Shown here piece by piece: positions 31,284 through 42,731 of a stretch of 64,000 nucleotides of DNA. Source of the DNA: Antitrichia curtipendula (Eukaryota; Streptophyta; Bryopsida; Hypnales; Leucodontaceae). Within the stretch, counting starts at the first letter, position 1, and each line of letters opens with the position of its first letter. The DNA lies in contig OX579636.1 of NCBI GenBank assembly GCA_951230915.1, positions 23,619,567 to 23,683,566 on the forward strand. The letters are read 5' to 3'. The position numbers and the translations under genes were made by a program. Below the pieces are notes generated by a model. It had not been told where the DNA came from, searched no databases, and saw only the letters and a program-made list of their open reading frames with translations.

Positions 31284-31863
31284 TTAACCGCTAAAGTCCC
31301 CAAGGCTTTTTTTTTCCATCAAAGATCACTCAAAACTGTCATTTCTATTGCAAAGAGCAAAAAAGTTTTTTTTTGCATATCTAATCATAGAATCTTGAAC
31401 TAGACCAGTAAAAGAATGCTTGGAAGAAATTTCAAAAACTTTGTTGATGTAGATTGCAAGATATATATGCACTTAAAGTGAAGAAAACAAGTTTTTTTCA
31501 AAAAGATACTTAGATTGCTCCTAAAACAAGATTGTCCATAACTTTCTCATCATTAGTCTAAATAGAATGATGGAAAACTTCAGATATAGACAAAAATGTA
31601 ATAATTGAAAAAAATTAAAAATTAAAAAAAACTCAATTTTTTATGATTTTTTTGAGTTGCCCCTCAAACTGCTTTTTGTACTTAGGGTGGCATAACTTTT
31701 GCTCCTAGGCACTAATTGAAATAAAATTTATATTCTTATAGAGATCATTTATTTTCCTATCTTCAGAATTTTTTCAAAAAATCATGTCAAAAATTGAGAT
31801 CACATAAGCCTACCTGAAATCCCAAGAGTCCCCCCGTATAGGGACTTTGGACTTAGGGGTTAA
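31284..31863 (+). mobile_element. TTAA-flanked non-autonomous transposon, short form (copy F)
   Basis: TTAA at 31284-31287 and 31860-31863 enclose 580 bp. Ends are TTAACCGCTAAAGTCCC and GGACTTAGGGGTTAA. It is closest to copy I at 54163: both have CCCAAGAGTCCCCC near the right end. Its right TTAA overlaps the start of the next MITE. Confidence 0.8.
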
Positions 31864-32145
31864 AGATGGGCACTCCCCAAACCGACACTTTTTGCTATTG
31901 TGTTCAGTTGTTATTATTAGATTGGTCAAATTTTCACAATTTATTGTTGGCAAGTGAAAGGAGTTTCCAATGAACCAAAGAATGTGACATTTGGATACCG
32001 TATGCAAAAGTTGTGAAGGATCAAAGTTTTTTTGCATAACTGTACTAAAATTGTTTCTGTAACATAAGTACATATTGATTTTGGAGATTTACACAAAGTG
32101 ATGATGGCAGTTTTAGGCAAGGTACAATTTGGGGTGCACCCACCT
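31863..32145 (+). mobile_element. TA-flanked MITE, AGGTGGG family (copy 1)
   Basis: The interior is clearly similar to the element at 53876-54147 (CACTTTTTGCTA, GGCAAGTGAAAGGAG, CGTATGCAAAAGTT blocks in the same order). Ends are AAGATGGGCACTCCCC and GGGGTGCACCCACCT, followed by TA. It abuts copy F of the TTAA family. Non-coding. Confidence 0.75.
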
Positions 32146-32735
32146 TATTGAAGTTGGGAATGAAATTAGGAGATTTGAAGTCTACTAATTTTAAAGTGTA
32201 TTGATTTTATAGTATCTTCAATACTATGATGGGTTTTTTACAGCTCATAGTATTGAAGATAGAATCATTCTATTTACAATATGACTATAGAACATTGTCT
32301 AGATGAAATTTGATGAAAATTAAATGATAATCAAACTATATATGTTGCATTATCTTCAAAAGTAATCTACATTTGTTTAGAGTGACAATATCACTTAATA
32401 CAAATGCCATGAAAGTAGAGAAGAAATGCTTACCCAACCAATGTTTGCTCAAATAGATGGAGAGAACAAACAATAAGTGTATTTTAAGCCTAAAAAATAA
32501 AAAATATATTTTATTTTTATTTTTTTGGACAAATACGGAATTAGTCGCGATGAGAAATAATGAATTGGTTAAGTCATTGCATTTAATTCAAGGCCACCCC
32601 CTGCTAATGGCAAGAGTTTTCTTTTGATCCATCGTATCAATGATTGTGCTTGGGCTATAGATCCTGGTAGAAGTCAAATTGTAGACCTTATGGTTCAATA
32701 AGCGCAAACATTTTTGGCTACCACTTGGAGGTAGT
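32146..32735. other. AT-rich intergenic sequence
   Basis: Contains a short palindromic phrase around 32221-32255 (CAATACTATGATGGG / CATAGTATTG). No gene recognised. Confidence 0.4.
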
Positions 32736-32829
32736 TTAACCCCTAAAAGACCAGCTTGCTGAATTTGGCAACATAGCAATTTTGGGCTGGTACGTGTGAC
32801 TAGAGATTTTTATGTTTTTGGTCCAAACT
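32736..32829 (-). mobile_element. Fragment of a second-subfamily TTAA element, interrupted
   Basis: It starts TTAACCCCTAAAAGACCAGC and continues with GGCAACATAGCAATTT and CTGGTACGTGTGACTAGAG. This matches the reverse complement of the right ends of copies B and C. The match stops exactly at a TTAA (32830-32833), where another family member begins. Confidence 0.75.
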
Positions 32830-33075
32830 TTAACCCCTAAAGTCCCATTGGCCCTACAGGGGCCAAAATGTGACTTCGGGTAGGCTCATACGGTCTCAAT
32901 ATTCATCATAGTTTACTAAAACTTTCTGTAAAGCTAAAAAAAACACATAAGCTTCTTGCAAATATAATTCTTATTTCAATTAGTACTCGGAAGCAAAAGT
33001 TATTGCACAAAAAGTCAAAAATTGAGGTTGGTAGGCACAAAAATCCCAAATTAAAAATCCCAAATTATTGATTTC
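32830..33075 (-). mobile_element. TTAA element inserted in another TTAA element (copy G, partial)
   Basis: From TTAACCCCTAAAGTCCC it follows the reverse complement of copies D and H: the GGGTAGGCTCATACGGTCTCAATATTC segment region, then CTTATTTCAATTAG-ACTCGGAAGCAAAAGTTAT. Similarity fades after about 33060. A possible far end is AATTAGGGGTTAA at 33874-33885, but that is not secure. The subterminal palindrome has changed on both arms to TTGGCCC/GGGCCAA. Confidence 0.65.
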
Positions 33076-34069
33076 CAATAGGAAAAAATACCACAAAAAA
33101 TAAATTAGATTGCCTAATATTACCTTCACCTCTTTAATAGGGTGGCAAATATTGGATTGTGAAAAACTAATAGCACCATAAATAAGGGATATGATTTGCT
33201 ACAAATATCATAATTATGGAGCTTGTTGCAGACTTGTGGCTGCATAGCCAATTTAGGTTGGCTACTATAATGAACTCCTAAGTGATTAAGTCTTTTCAAA
33301 TGTGTTTTTCCTATGAAAAAGGAGCACGGACTTAGATTTATCCGAGTGATTAGTGATCTCGGTAGGAACCTTTAGCTTTTCAGTTTCAATTCATTGTAAG
33401 AATTGACTTTTTAGGCCTTCTATGCTAGAAATTATTGTGACTACTTTAGGTGAGTAAGATGGGTATTACATATGCAAATTTTGTTGGTTCTAGGGTAGTC
33501 TAAAGACTCTTTGGGGCCATAAGTGCTAAACACTTTAGAAATTCATAACAAATTCATACTTTGTTGAAAAAATATAATTTCAATGTTTCTCAATGTTTCT
33601 CACACCTATCTTTATGCGGGAAAAAAATTGAATATTTTTAGAAACGCCATGAGACCAAACTCCTCATTTTGACCACAATGGGTTGCTTTACTTTATATGC
33701 CTTTGAGGACCTTTCAAAAATCATATATTAATTTATTTTCAATGAAAAATAAAAGCTTCCAATAGTTAACCTCAACATTACCCATAAGAAAATTTAGAAC
33801 GGTCAAAGGAGTTTAACTGTCCACATACAAACAAGCTAAAATTTTGGAATGACCATATACGATCATTCAATCAATTAGGGGTTAATACATTGCCAATCTA
33901 CCTTCTTGTTTTCTCTTGGAGTAGGCATGTTTTAAACTATCTCTAAAATGTTACTGCAATGAAATCCATTGTACTCATTTGCAATGAAATCCGCCATTTC
34001 CTTGCACGGAAATAAAGAAAATAAAGAAATCATGATACAAGTGAAAAGGACGTTGTTTTGGGAACACTA
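33076..34069. other. AT-rich intergenic sequence
   Basis: No gene recognised. A phrase AATTCATAACAAATTC-TACTTTGT near 33540 recurs near 34875, inside the next transposon. Confidence 0.4.
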
Positions 34070-35033
34070 AGGCAACTACACCTAAAATGGACCGCTCTTG
34101 ATAATCGACCCCTATTTTTGAAGGGAAAATAAACAGAGAGGATTCCCAAAATGGTGCACATGGCAAGGACAAATGTTCAATGAATCCTGAGTAGTGTGCA
34201 ACTCTATTAATAGAATTGTGGAGGTGGCAACTCTACAAGTGGTCCATTTTGCGTGCACTTTGTGTTGTTTTAACTTCTCTCTACTATCATTTTTTCATGT
34301 GCATCAAATTCATTTTGGCATCACCTACATGACACTTTTAGCACCCTACACCTTGAATCCCTGAAAATTTGTAACTAATTCACAATTCATCCCAAAATTA
34401 TGGAACCACTTGCAATTTGATCCATAGTCCTTTAGCAATGTGCAAAAAATGTTATTAATTTTCTACAGTACATTGGTTATGCCACATAACTTATTCGGTC
34501 CATTTTAGGTGTAAGGTAAACCAACCTATGACAGGCCAACTGTCTAATGCAGACATCTACATACCCCCCCATTACAGTCCATTTCAGATTTTTGCTTCTA
34601 CAATTTAATTAGGTTGGTTAGTGGCCCACATTAGTGCATTAGGTGATTGTGATAGAATTAGTAATGACTGTCATAGGACACTTACACATTGTGAGTGTAA
34701 ACTCATCATAAAGAGTTGTTTTTTTATTCCTTTGTGTGATGGCCACATTAAAATTCTTGTGGTTGTGTTAGGAAATCTGAAGACTGCATTAGGTGGTAAG
34801 ATGACCATCATGAAGACATATTTTATTGATTTCAGAAAGTCTACAGACTGTTTTGGAAAAATACTTAAAAAATTCATAACAAATTCCTACTTTGTCCAAA
34901 AACTAAAATTTTAACTGCTTCTTTCATTTTTCAAAGTTGTCTCTGCTAGAAAAAAATCTGATTTTATTTTGCTAATGGCAACATACCAAATCAGTCATTC
35001 TGCCTGTCATAGGCTGGTTTACCTTAGTTACCT
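34070..35033 (+). mobile_element. TA-flanked MITE, AGGTAACTACACC family, carrying a nested MITE
   Basis: The left end (TA)AGGCAACTACACC at 34068 pairs with GTTACCT(TA) at 35027-35035. Between TTTTAGGTGTA (ending 34513) and GTTACCT lies a complete second MITE. Removing it restores GGTGTAGTTACCT, the exact inverse of AGGTAACTACACC. Without the nest the element is 451 bp. Its body matches the copy at 55924-56619 closely, including AATGGTGCACATGGCAAGG and the CTCTACAAGTGGTCCATTTT block. Confidence 0.85.
34514..35024 (+). mobile_element. Nested TA-flanked MITE, AGGTAAACCAACC family
   Basis: Ends are AGGTAAACCAACCTATGACA at 34514 and its near-perfect inverse ending GGTTTACCT at 35024. TA stands on both sides (34512-34513 and 35025-35026). 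The host element shows one TA at the empty site, so the second TA is a target duplication. The 511 bp are non-coding. Confidence 0.85.
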
Positions 35034-35253
35034 TACTGCTTGGTACAGGAGTATCACTGTACAACAAATGAAGGCCGTTTTGTTGTACATTCTCAGGAAA
35101 TGAAAGTGTAATGTGGGTATTTGGCAATTTGGCATGTGGGTGGGACAACTTGTGATGACCAAATTCTTCAAAAGGTCCGACTGTTTGTAGAAATCATGTC
35201 TTTGTTCTGGCCAGGGAGTCCACCAAACTTGGCTCAAATTAGTACGTTAACCC

Positions 35254-36184
35254 TTAATCCCTAAAGTCCCGATTGTCCCCTCGGGGGACAAAATGGATTT
35301 CGGGCAGGCTCCTACGGTCTCAATATTCTCTGTGATTTTCTGAATTTTTTTTTGAAGATAGAGAATCACATAAGCTTTCCGAAAATGTAATTTTTATTTC
35401 AATCGGTGACCGGGAGCAAAAGTTATGGCACAAAAACCCAAATTTTAGTTCGGCGGGCAAAAAAAAATCCTCAAAAAAACTTTAAATTAAAAATTTTAAA
35501 AATTTGTTTCACATAGATTTTATTTTTATTTACACAGGAAGCTTTGATTCATTCCATTTGGATTTGTTATGCAAAAGTTATGGTCAATCTTATTTTTCGG
35601 GCAGTTAGAGCATCTTTTTGAAAAAATAACTTGTAGGACTCATTTCTGAACTCAATTTTAACAATTTAAAAAAAAAAAAGTTTCACAAGGTCAAGATTTC
35701 TTGCTAGAACAATCTCACCGTTGAGATTAGTATATTTCAATTCTATCTTAGAGCTATTAGTGATTTAATTTTTCCTTCAATCTTGAACCTACTTCTACTT
35801 AACAATTTTTTAATGAGTGAAAACTAAGTGTTTCTTCTTAAATTTTTTTTTTCTAGATTCTCAACTCAATTCTTCATTATAAAAAATTAGGAATTCATAA
35901 TCATTAGAGCAAAAAATTTAAGTTAAAAAGGTTCAAAGCCAAAAAATGTAGTTGAGCAAGGTACAAAAAAACTAGATTCCTTCACTTTAAATGCAAATAT
36001 CTTGCAATCTACACGGTCAAAATTTCTGAAATTTCTTCCACACATTCTTACACTAGTCTAGTACAAGATCCTACGGTTAAATATGCAAAATAAACATTAA
36101 ATTTGTTTTTTTGCTCTTTGCTCTAGAAATGACAGTTTTGAGTGTTTTTTGATGGAAAAATGGCCTTGGGACTTTAGGGGTTAA
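35254..36184 (-). mobile_element. TTAA-flanked non-autonomous transposon, long form (copy H)
   Basis: TTAA at 35254-35257 and 36181-36184 enclose 931 bp in reverse orientation. In reverse complement it begins TTAACCCCTAAAGTCCCAAGG and ends GGGACTTTAGGGATTAA. It has the long central segment of copy A, and the palindrome ATTGTCCCCTCGGGGGACAA stands next to its right end. This is the best-preserved long copy. Confidence 0.85.
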
Positions 36185-36374
36185 ACAACAGGCCAAGTCC
36201 ATGGGGATTGGCTTTGAGAGAATCATTGAGAAAAAATGTTTTTTGTATTTTTTTGGAGGAATGTTTCAACGTATTGGACCCACTTCAATAGTGAATGTGA
36301 CTTGCCAAGCTTTGTATTTACATTGCAAAGTCAAAGCACTAAGGTAGGAGGTTTGAACTGCATCCAGGCATTTA

Positions 36375-36472
36375 GAACCGCACACCCCTAAAATGTACAC
36401 GATTTGTACATGCTGTTTTTTTATAGTCTTTACTGATGTACAAACAATGTATGTTTTAAGGGTGGGCGGTTC
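36375..36472. repeat. 98 bp hairpin, arms about 40 bp
   Basis: GAACCGC-ACCCCTAAAATGTACA-GATTTGTACAT on the left pairs with ATGTACAAAC-TGTATGTTTTAAGGGTGGGCGGTTC on the right with a few mismatches, around a ~20 nt loop. It could be a minimal foldback MITE; the shape is also that of a young microRNA-type precursor. Confidence 0.7.
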
Positions 36473-37988
36473 AGGAGCCCTATGCCAATTCAACTTCAAG
36501 ATTTCATAACTAATTTCACAAAGCTCCAAAAAATATGAAAAGATTTAGGTTAGATGCCAATTCCACTTTTCTTCTAAGGAAAATTTACTGAAAAATACTT
36601 CAAGGAGTTTCACCTCCCCACCCAACACACACACACACATTTCAGCCTTTAAATGGTTGATTATGAACCTACTATCTTATTCACTTTAGCAAGCAATGAA
36701 CGCACAAACTTTGGACAAGCAACAAAATCTATAACCTATTTTGAGGAGATTTTACACTTTGGGTGCTAGGCAAGTGAATGTCATTTAAGGATTAAGCAAA
36801 ATTGGGTGAACTTCCTATAGCTAGAATAAGATTTTTTCTTTTACACAAGGTAATTCAATGATATTAGTACAAAAATGTAGTATTAATACTATTTGTGAGT
36901 ATCACATAGTTAATTGAGTTAACTGAAGTAGTGTGATGAAACATAGGCACCAATTTTTTATTTGTTATAGGTTCCATTATTGCATTAGATATAATATTTC
37001 ATACTACCAATATATGGAATTACAACTACTATGGTAATGGGTTGGCCATTAGCTTGTTTTAAAATATAGAATTGAACAATAGTCGGTTCTAGACTTCTTT
37101 GTATGAAAGTAATTCATATAGTGAACATAATTAATGGATATTAACCTCTTTAGGATGTTTGATACAACTCATGAAGCATGTATTCCAGTGCTTTTGCTTA
37201 GGTTTCCATTTACTTAGAATTATTTGACTTCCTTCCTAAGGTGTTTTTTACAATAAGATTTCTACAATAGAATGTGGTAGCAAGGAGTAGCAACACAAAA
37301 TTTTCACCATTTTTTTGAGTGATTTTGAGTTCTTGAATTTTTTTGGGTATATTGTGCACTTTGTGAAAGTGTTGTATTTGTTCATTTGTCAACATTCAAC
37401 AAGGCTTACAAGTCAAATTTTAAAATCTTAAATTTTTTTCCCCCCTACTACCTTAGCATAATTGAGTTTCACATTAACTGATTCACGAAGCATTGACCAT
37501 AATTCTAGAAGGCTAAAAGTGCTAGGCCTTGGCCAGAATACGTAAAACGCTCACTTCTTGTAGGCACAATTTCTCTATCTTTGCTCAATTTATTTAATTT
37601 CTTTTTGTAGTAAGTTAGTTTCCATCTTTGCAAACATACTGTTGTAGAATCAAGATTTTGTAAATACATAGTTCAGCTACCTTAAAATCAACATGTATTC
37701 CAAATAATAGGCCATTTTGACCTGGACAATACTTTAAGGGTTACATCAAGAAATTCAAGGCATATGAACATGGTGCCACAATGGTGCATTGAAATGCAAT
37801 TAAGTTAATTTGGTGCCAACCTGTGTACCAACCTAGTATGGATAAAATGACACTAAAATGACTTGTATGCGGCTTTTGGTGTTAAAATGACACCAAAACA
37901 ATCTGGCCCAACTTTTCTCATGTAAGTGCACAGCCCTTCAAATTCCTAGTGACTCGTTTGAAACTTTGTTCCAGTAAATGTAGGAGTA
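36473..37988. other. AT-rich intergenic sequence
   Basis: No gene recognised; a short CACACACACACAC run lies near 36630. Confidence 0.5.
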
Positions 37989-39175
37989 AGGTAGAAGGCT
38001 TAGAAAACGCTCATCTAAGGGAAAAAAGACCTCTGTACAAAAATGGGTGGACCCAAAGTTTTTCTTAATTTTTGTGGGAGAAAGAGAAATGAGGAACACA
38101 ACTGTAAAAATTTTAATTTTAATTTTTTGACTTGAAATGAATAAGATTTGATTTTTCAAAGTCAGAGGTGCATAGGTCCCTATTAATGTTCATAGGTGCA
38201 ACTGTAATCAATCAAAACATGCCATTGAATGGAGTCAGTGAGTTTAAGAATGATCCTAACCATGCCTTTAAGTGGAAACAATGATTCCAAGAATGATCCA
38301 CTGTACGTTTCCATTCAATTCACTCCTGATTGTAAATCAAAATTTGTTGTAATTGCTAAACACCCCAGGGTTTCTTCACATAGTTTCAGATCCAATTCAG
38401 AGTGCTATATCTTTTGCAAATGATGTCCGAATTCAATAAAAATTATTGGTAAATTTGAGTTCTCTCTTCTAGTTTGTATGGTAAAATTTTCAGATCAATA
38501 CAAGATTTACTGATTTTTTGGAAGCCAATCAAAGCTCACAGGTTCAATTTGAGTCCACAAAACTGCATTTGATGGCTGAAATTTCGAGGGCTTGTATCTT
38601 CTTCAGCGAATGTTATTTTTCAATAAAATTTGTTGGGTTATGTTTCCCTTGAAGTCTAGTTGTTGTAGTAAGATTTTCATGTCAGTCCAAAATGTTTTGA
38701 ATGTTTGGGAGCAATTCGAAATTTAAAATCCCAACATTTTTGGATTACAGTGAACTTTGGCGGCTTGTTTCTTCTTCATACAATGTCCGTTTTTAATTTA
38801 AAATTTTGGAAAAGTTGCGCATACTAGTCTAGTTTGTGTGGTTAAAATTTCACATCAATCCAAGAAGTTATGAGTGACTGAGAAGCATTTTAATAGAAGG
38901 AGGTTCAGCCTCAGATGTGTTTTTGCAATTTTTCTTACTATTTTTTGACATTTCAAAGTCATTCTGCAGAACTCACCAAATTCAGGTCTTTATTATGAGT
39001 AAAATCACACATGATGATGAACCATGTCACCTGTTCAATAGCCTAAAATCACACACATGGGTTTGCAGTTTCTCACCACATGAAATAATTTCTATTTCTA
39101 CATCCCATGTGCACTGTTTTGGACACTCCTACAGGGGCGGTTCTTAATGCCCGAACTGTTTTCTAGCCTTCTCCT
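37989..39175 (+). mobile_element. TA-flanked MITE, AGGTAGGAGGC family, long copy
   Basis: It starts (TA)AGGTAGAAGGCTTAGAAAAC at 37987 and ends with GTTTTCTAGCCTTCTCCT near 39175, its near inverse. Both end regions match the 402 bp element at 39410-39811: GTGCATAGGTCCCTATTAATG near 38170 and GGTTCTTAATGCCCGAACTG near 39140. The extra interior includes a degenerate tandem repeat. Confidence 0.65.
38400..38900. repeat. Degenerate tandem repeat, about three units of 170-190 bp
   Basis: The phrase TGTATCTTCTTC-(A/G)-AATGT-C-TTTTTCAATAAAATTT recurs in altered form at about 38406, 38593 and 38765. Each is followed by a TCTAGTTTGT-TGGT-AAATTTTCA-ATCAAT phrase. Divergence is high, so it is an old array. 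Confidence 0.6.
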
Positions 39176-39409
39176 ATAAATGAGTTCATGTTTTGAATTA
39201 CTTGTCAACGTACCAACATTTGTGCCCCTGCATACTTATTGAGGTAGTTCACATAACTTATTGCCCAGAAAAATTGAAAGGCTTCAAATTCATACTCAAA
39301 CATGAAAATTTCTTGAACTATTATTCCGAACAAAAACACTCCAAATCAGTAAGGGCTCAAGAATATGGCATCTCATCATATTATCAGGCTCCAGTGCAGG
39401 ACAGTCCTA

Positions 39410-39811
39410 AGGTAGGAGGCTCAGAAATGGCACATCTAAGGGCTGGTCTGCCTTTTTCGTGTATTTCATTGGGTGGGAATAATTTTAGCTCATTTTTCAG
39501 AAAAAAGAGAAATAAATGAAGAATCTAACCCAAGTGGTTTCGTATTTTTCCAAGCATTTTTGAATTACTTACGAATTTTCAAACAAGTTGGATCATAGGT
39601 CCCTATTTATGATCCTAGGTCTTTTATAAATAGTTCACTTACAATTCTAAGGAAAGATGGGGAAAATAATGGCTCTTGTAATTGATAATGCTTTTTTTCC
39701 TTAATTCATTTAATGACTATACATGTCAATTTCAGAACCGACTCATGTCCATTTTATAGCCATTTATAGGGTCTGTTCTTAATGCCCGTTCCATTTCAGA
39801 GCCTCCTACCT
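39410..39811 (+). mobile_element. TA-flanked MITE, AGGTAGGAGGC family, short copy
   Basis: (TA)AGGTAGGAGGCTCAGAAATGG at 39408 is matched by CCATTTCAGAGCCTCCTACCT(TA) ending at 39813. The inverted repeats are over 20 bp with one or two mismatches, the element is 402 bp, and TA flanks both sides. Non-coding. Confidence 0.85.
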
Positions 39812-40790
39812 TATAGTCCACTTTCACAAACTCCTGACCCTTCCCAATTCCGGGTTGCATAGCTGCTAAGCCAAGTACGACTGTTTGGTCAAATCCGGAC
39901 AAATGATGTGCAACTCGGTCGTTTCGGTGCCACACCTTTTCTTCATCCTCATCATGAAAACGTGGCGTACTAGATCAAAGACACATTGCCTTGCCTTCTG
40001 GTTTAAGTTGACTTCTCAGTCTTTCATTGGTTTCCATTGTACAGGTCTGAACATTTTCAACATCATAACAGTTTCATGTTTCAGCCTACGCATCCAGAAA
40101 CTTGGTTACCATGATGTGATGTTTCATTGTATGAGGCAGCCACAAAATGACATGGCTATAAAACTCGAGGCTACTAGTCCTACACTATTATGTCACCAAA
40201 TAATAGGAGAAATGGAAAAGTTGAAAAAAAAAATGCACGGAAGTCACAATTCACAGAGTTTTCAAATGTTAATTTTGAACTAAAGGTTTGCATTCCAAAG
40301 TATTGGTAACCTGTATGATAATTATATGCAGAGAATCTTCATGGTGGATTGGAATTGATTCTCAATTGCATCTCAACCCTGCACCCTTTCTATTTGCCTC
40401 CAATGAGCATGGTTTCGACTATGGTATTTTCTTCAAATCAAGTTATTAAATACCAATATACGGTTGATCTTTTCAGTGCAAGTACAAAACATTGCGAGAT
40501 AATGCATTCAGTGTCACACGGCAAAACAGCTGGCATGCCAGGCCATCACATGCTAAGTTGTACGCTCTTTCTGTCTCTCCAGCAATAATTGAGGAGAACT
40601 GTCTGTTAGTGTACTCTGAACCTATTAAAAAAAAGAAAACAAAACAAAACAAAACTTGAAATTATGGGTTAAAAAGGACAATCAAAATTTCAAGAAAATT
40701 CTAATTTTTAATGAATATGGAAAACAAAGGATAATTGTTGGCGGAGTAAAAGAAAAACTGGGGACGTTGCTTTTCATGGTCACATGTAAA
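39812..40790. other. Intergenic sequence without recognised gene
   Basis: The frame at 39885-40283 (132 codons) shows no recognisable family. An A-rich AAAAC simple repeat lies near 40630-40655. Confidence 0.4.
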
Positions 40791-41391
40791 TAAACCTTTT
40801 AAGATCCATGGGTCAAAATTGACAAATACAATACTTTAATAACTGTTTTAAGAAAAAACTTTCTAATAATAGCATATTTAATTATTTTAAAAAACATTTT
40901 TAGAATTTGTAACTGTAGGATCTTCTTCTTGATTAGTATTGGGATCATATATTAAAAAATTGTATTCTGTGTACAATGTATGTGTGAGAACAGAGCTTGC
41001 ACAATGAATTGATTCTTTTTTTTTTAAGATTACCCATACTTTTGACAATGTGGCATTGCCTAGCTTTCAAGCCCATAACTCAAGTTTCTTTTGCAAAAAA
41101 GATCTAGAGACTTCACAATTAAATAAAGTCTTGAATTAGAAAGAAGTATGAAAAATTCCAAAAGCAAAATGATTCTTTGCTCCCCTTACCTAATTTGGTG
41201 CCCAAATAAAAAAGACATCCTTTTTTTTTTCCCAATTTTTGGATCTATATAAAAATTAGATTCCATAGAAAGATTTTGTTTTTTTAATCTCAAAGGGAAT
41301 ATTTGAGAAGAAAAAAATTACTGAATACTTCAATTTAGAGCCCCAAATTTTTGAAAAAACATTTTGGTTTGTAAAGAGTTTCAAGGGTTAA
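40791..41391 (+). mobile_element. Decayed TTAA-family element (copy J)
   Basis: The core TGTAACTGTAGGATCTTCTTCTTGATTAGTATTGGGA region matches the CCGTAGGATCTTATACTAGACTAGTATGAGAA region of the family. The right end GTTTCAAGGGTTAA (to 41391) resembles copy E. The left end near 40791 (TAAACCTTTTAAGATCC) is only weakly similar. It is an old, diverged copy. Confidence 0.4.
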
Positions 41392-42731
41392 ATAGTGCAA
41401 AATCTTAGCAGTTAATTCAATTTTCTGAACCTAGATTGAGCAGTAATAGCTCATTAACTCTTAACCCCTAAATATTCAACCATTTGATGGATGGATGATG
41501 AATGATTTAAAAAAGAACAATTCCCCCATATAAAATTCATTAAAGAAAAATAATTTTTACACCACTAGAAATGAAAAAGAATGATTTAGATGAATCGATG
41601 ATCAAGACATTTGGAGGGAGTTTCAATTCTTTATTATAATTCATACCATATTGGTCATACTTAGTTCAACTACATAACTTTAATTTTATGACTAATAACC
41701 AAAATGAAAAAAATGAAAAAAACATCTAACGAAATACTTTTTCCTTCCTACTTATAGAAGTCAATATTTAGAGAGGCTGATAGGCAAATTGTTTCAATGA
41801 GTTTTAGGAAAGTAATACAATATTTAAATTTTAAATAGTGGAATATTTTACCTCTGAAAACAACTAAAAATCCAACTAGTTTCAAAATTGGAAATACTAA
41901 CTATAACTTTATTTTGAAACTATAGATGAAGTTACAAATCGAATAGGAAACCAATAGTTAATGATGATTTGGTATATGTGAATTCAACAAAAACAAATAG
42001 TTATACTACAGTTGGCTTTGTCCCTACAACATTGGCTTAATTTTCAAGGAAAGTAGCTACTCAAACTTCCTCGAGGTAGCTTCTACCAATACAAAACCTC
42101 CTCCCCATCCTCCCCCCATAGGTCCAAAGCCAATAAACTAGGAGCCTTATTGACTGCAAAAGCTACATAGAACTCATTGCTAAATAATGTTATGCACATT
42201 AACCCCATAACACCAAGTACTCAAGGTGTCTGATTAATGACTTTCAAGATTTGTAGAATTTCAAACCACAAGTAATAACTATGTACTTCATGAAGATGGA
42301 AATGAATGTGGTTATTGAAAGTGGACAACTTTGAGCACAGTTGCTTTGTATCTACCTAAAGTTAACCACAAGGTTGAGAGGTTGTCTTCTTGGGGTGTGT
42401 ACTGGGCAGGTGCTCCAGGGATGTGCAAGGGTTGTGATTAACCATGGAATTTTCCAAGGCCTACACAGCCCCCCCAAATGGGGGCACCTTTCGCTCTGCA
42501 CACCCGCAGCTGCATCCCCACAAGGTTGACTACTTGAACATCAACAGATGGTACATGCAATTGTTTCAAATAAATAATCCAATAATATGGAAGATTAAAT
42601 AAAAGTGTCTCAGAAACTGTTAAAAATCAGCTTCCTAACACAAGTTCGACGTTCTACCACAACACAATACATTAAAACGGGGCATCTGATGTGAGCTTTT
42701 GCACCTGGCTCACTAAGTCGAGTCCATCCTT
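41392..42731. other. Intergenic sequence and 3' flank of the SRFR1-like gene
   Basis: A lone TTAACCCCTAAATATTC at 41461 resembles a TTAA-family end, but no body follows. The last ~150 bp before 42732 are probably the 3' UTR of the minus-strand gene. Confidence 0.45.

Noticed and set aside
33874..33885. AATTAGGGGTTAA as the far end of copy G
   Set aside because: The preceding sequence does not match the left end of any family copy, so the assignment is unsafe.
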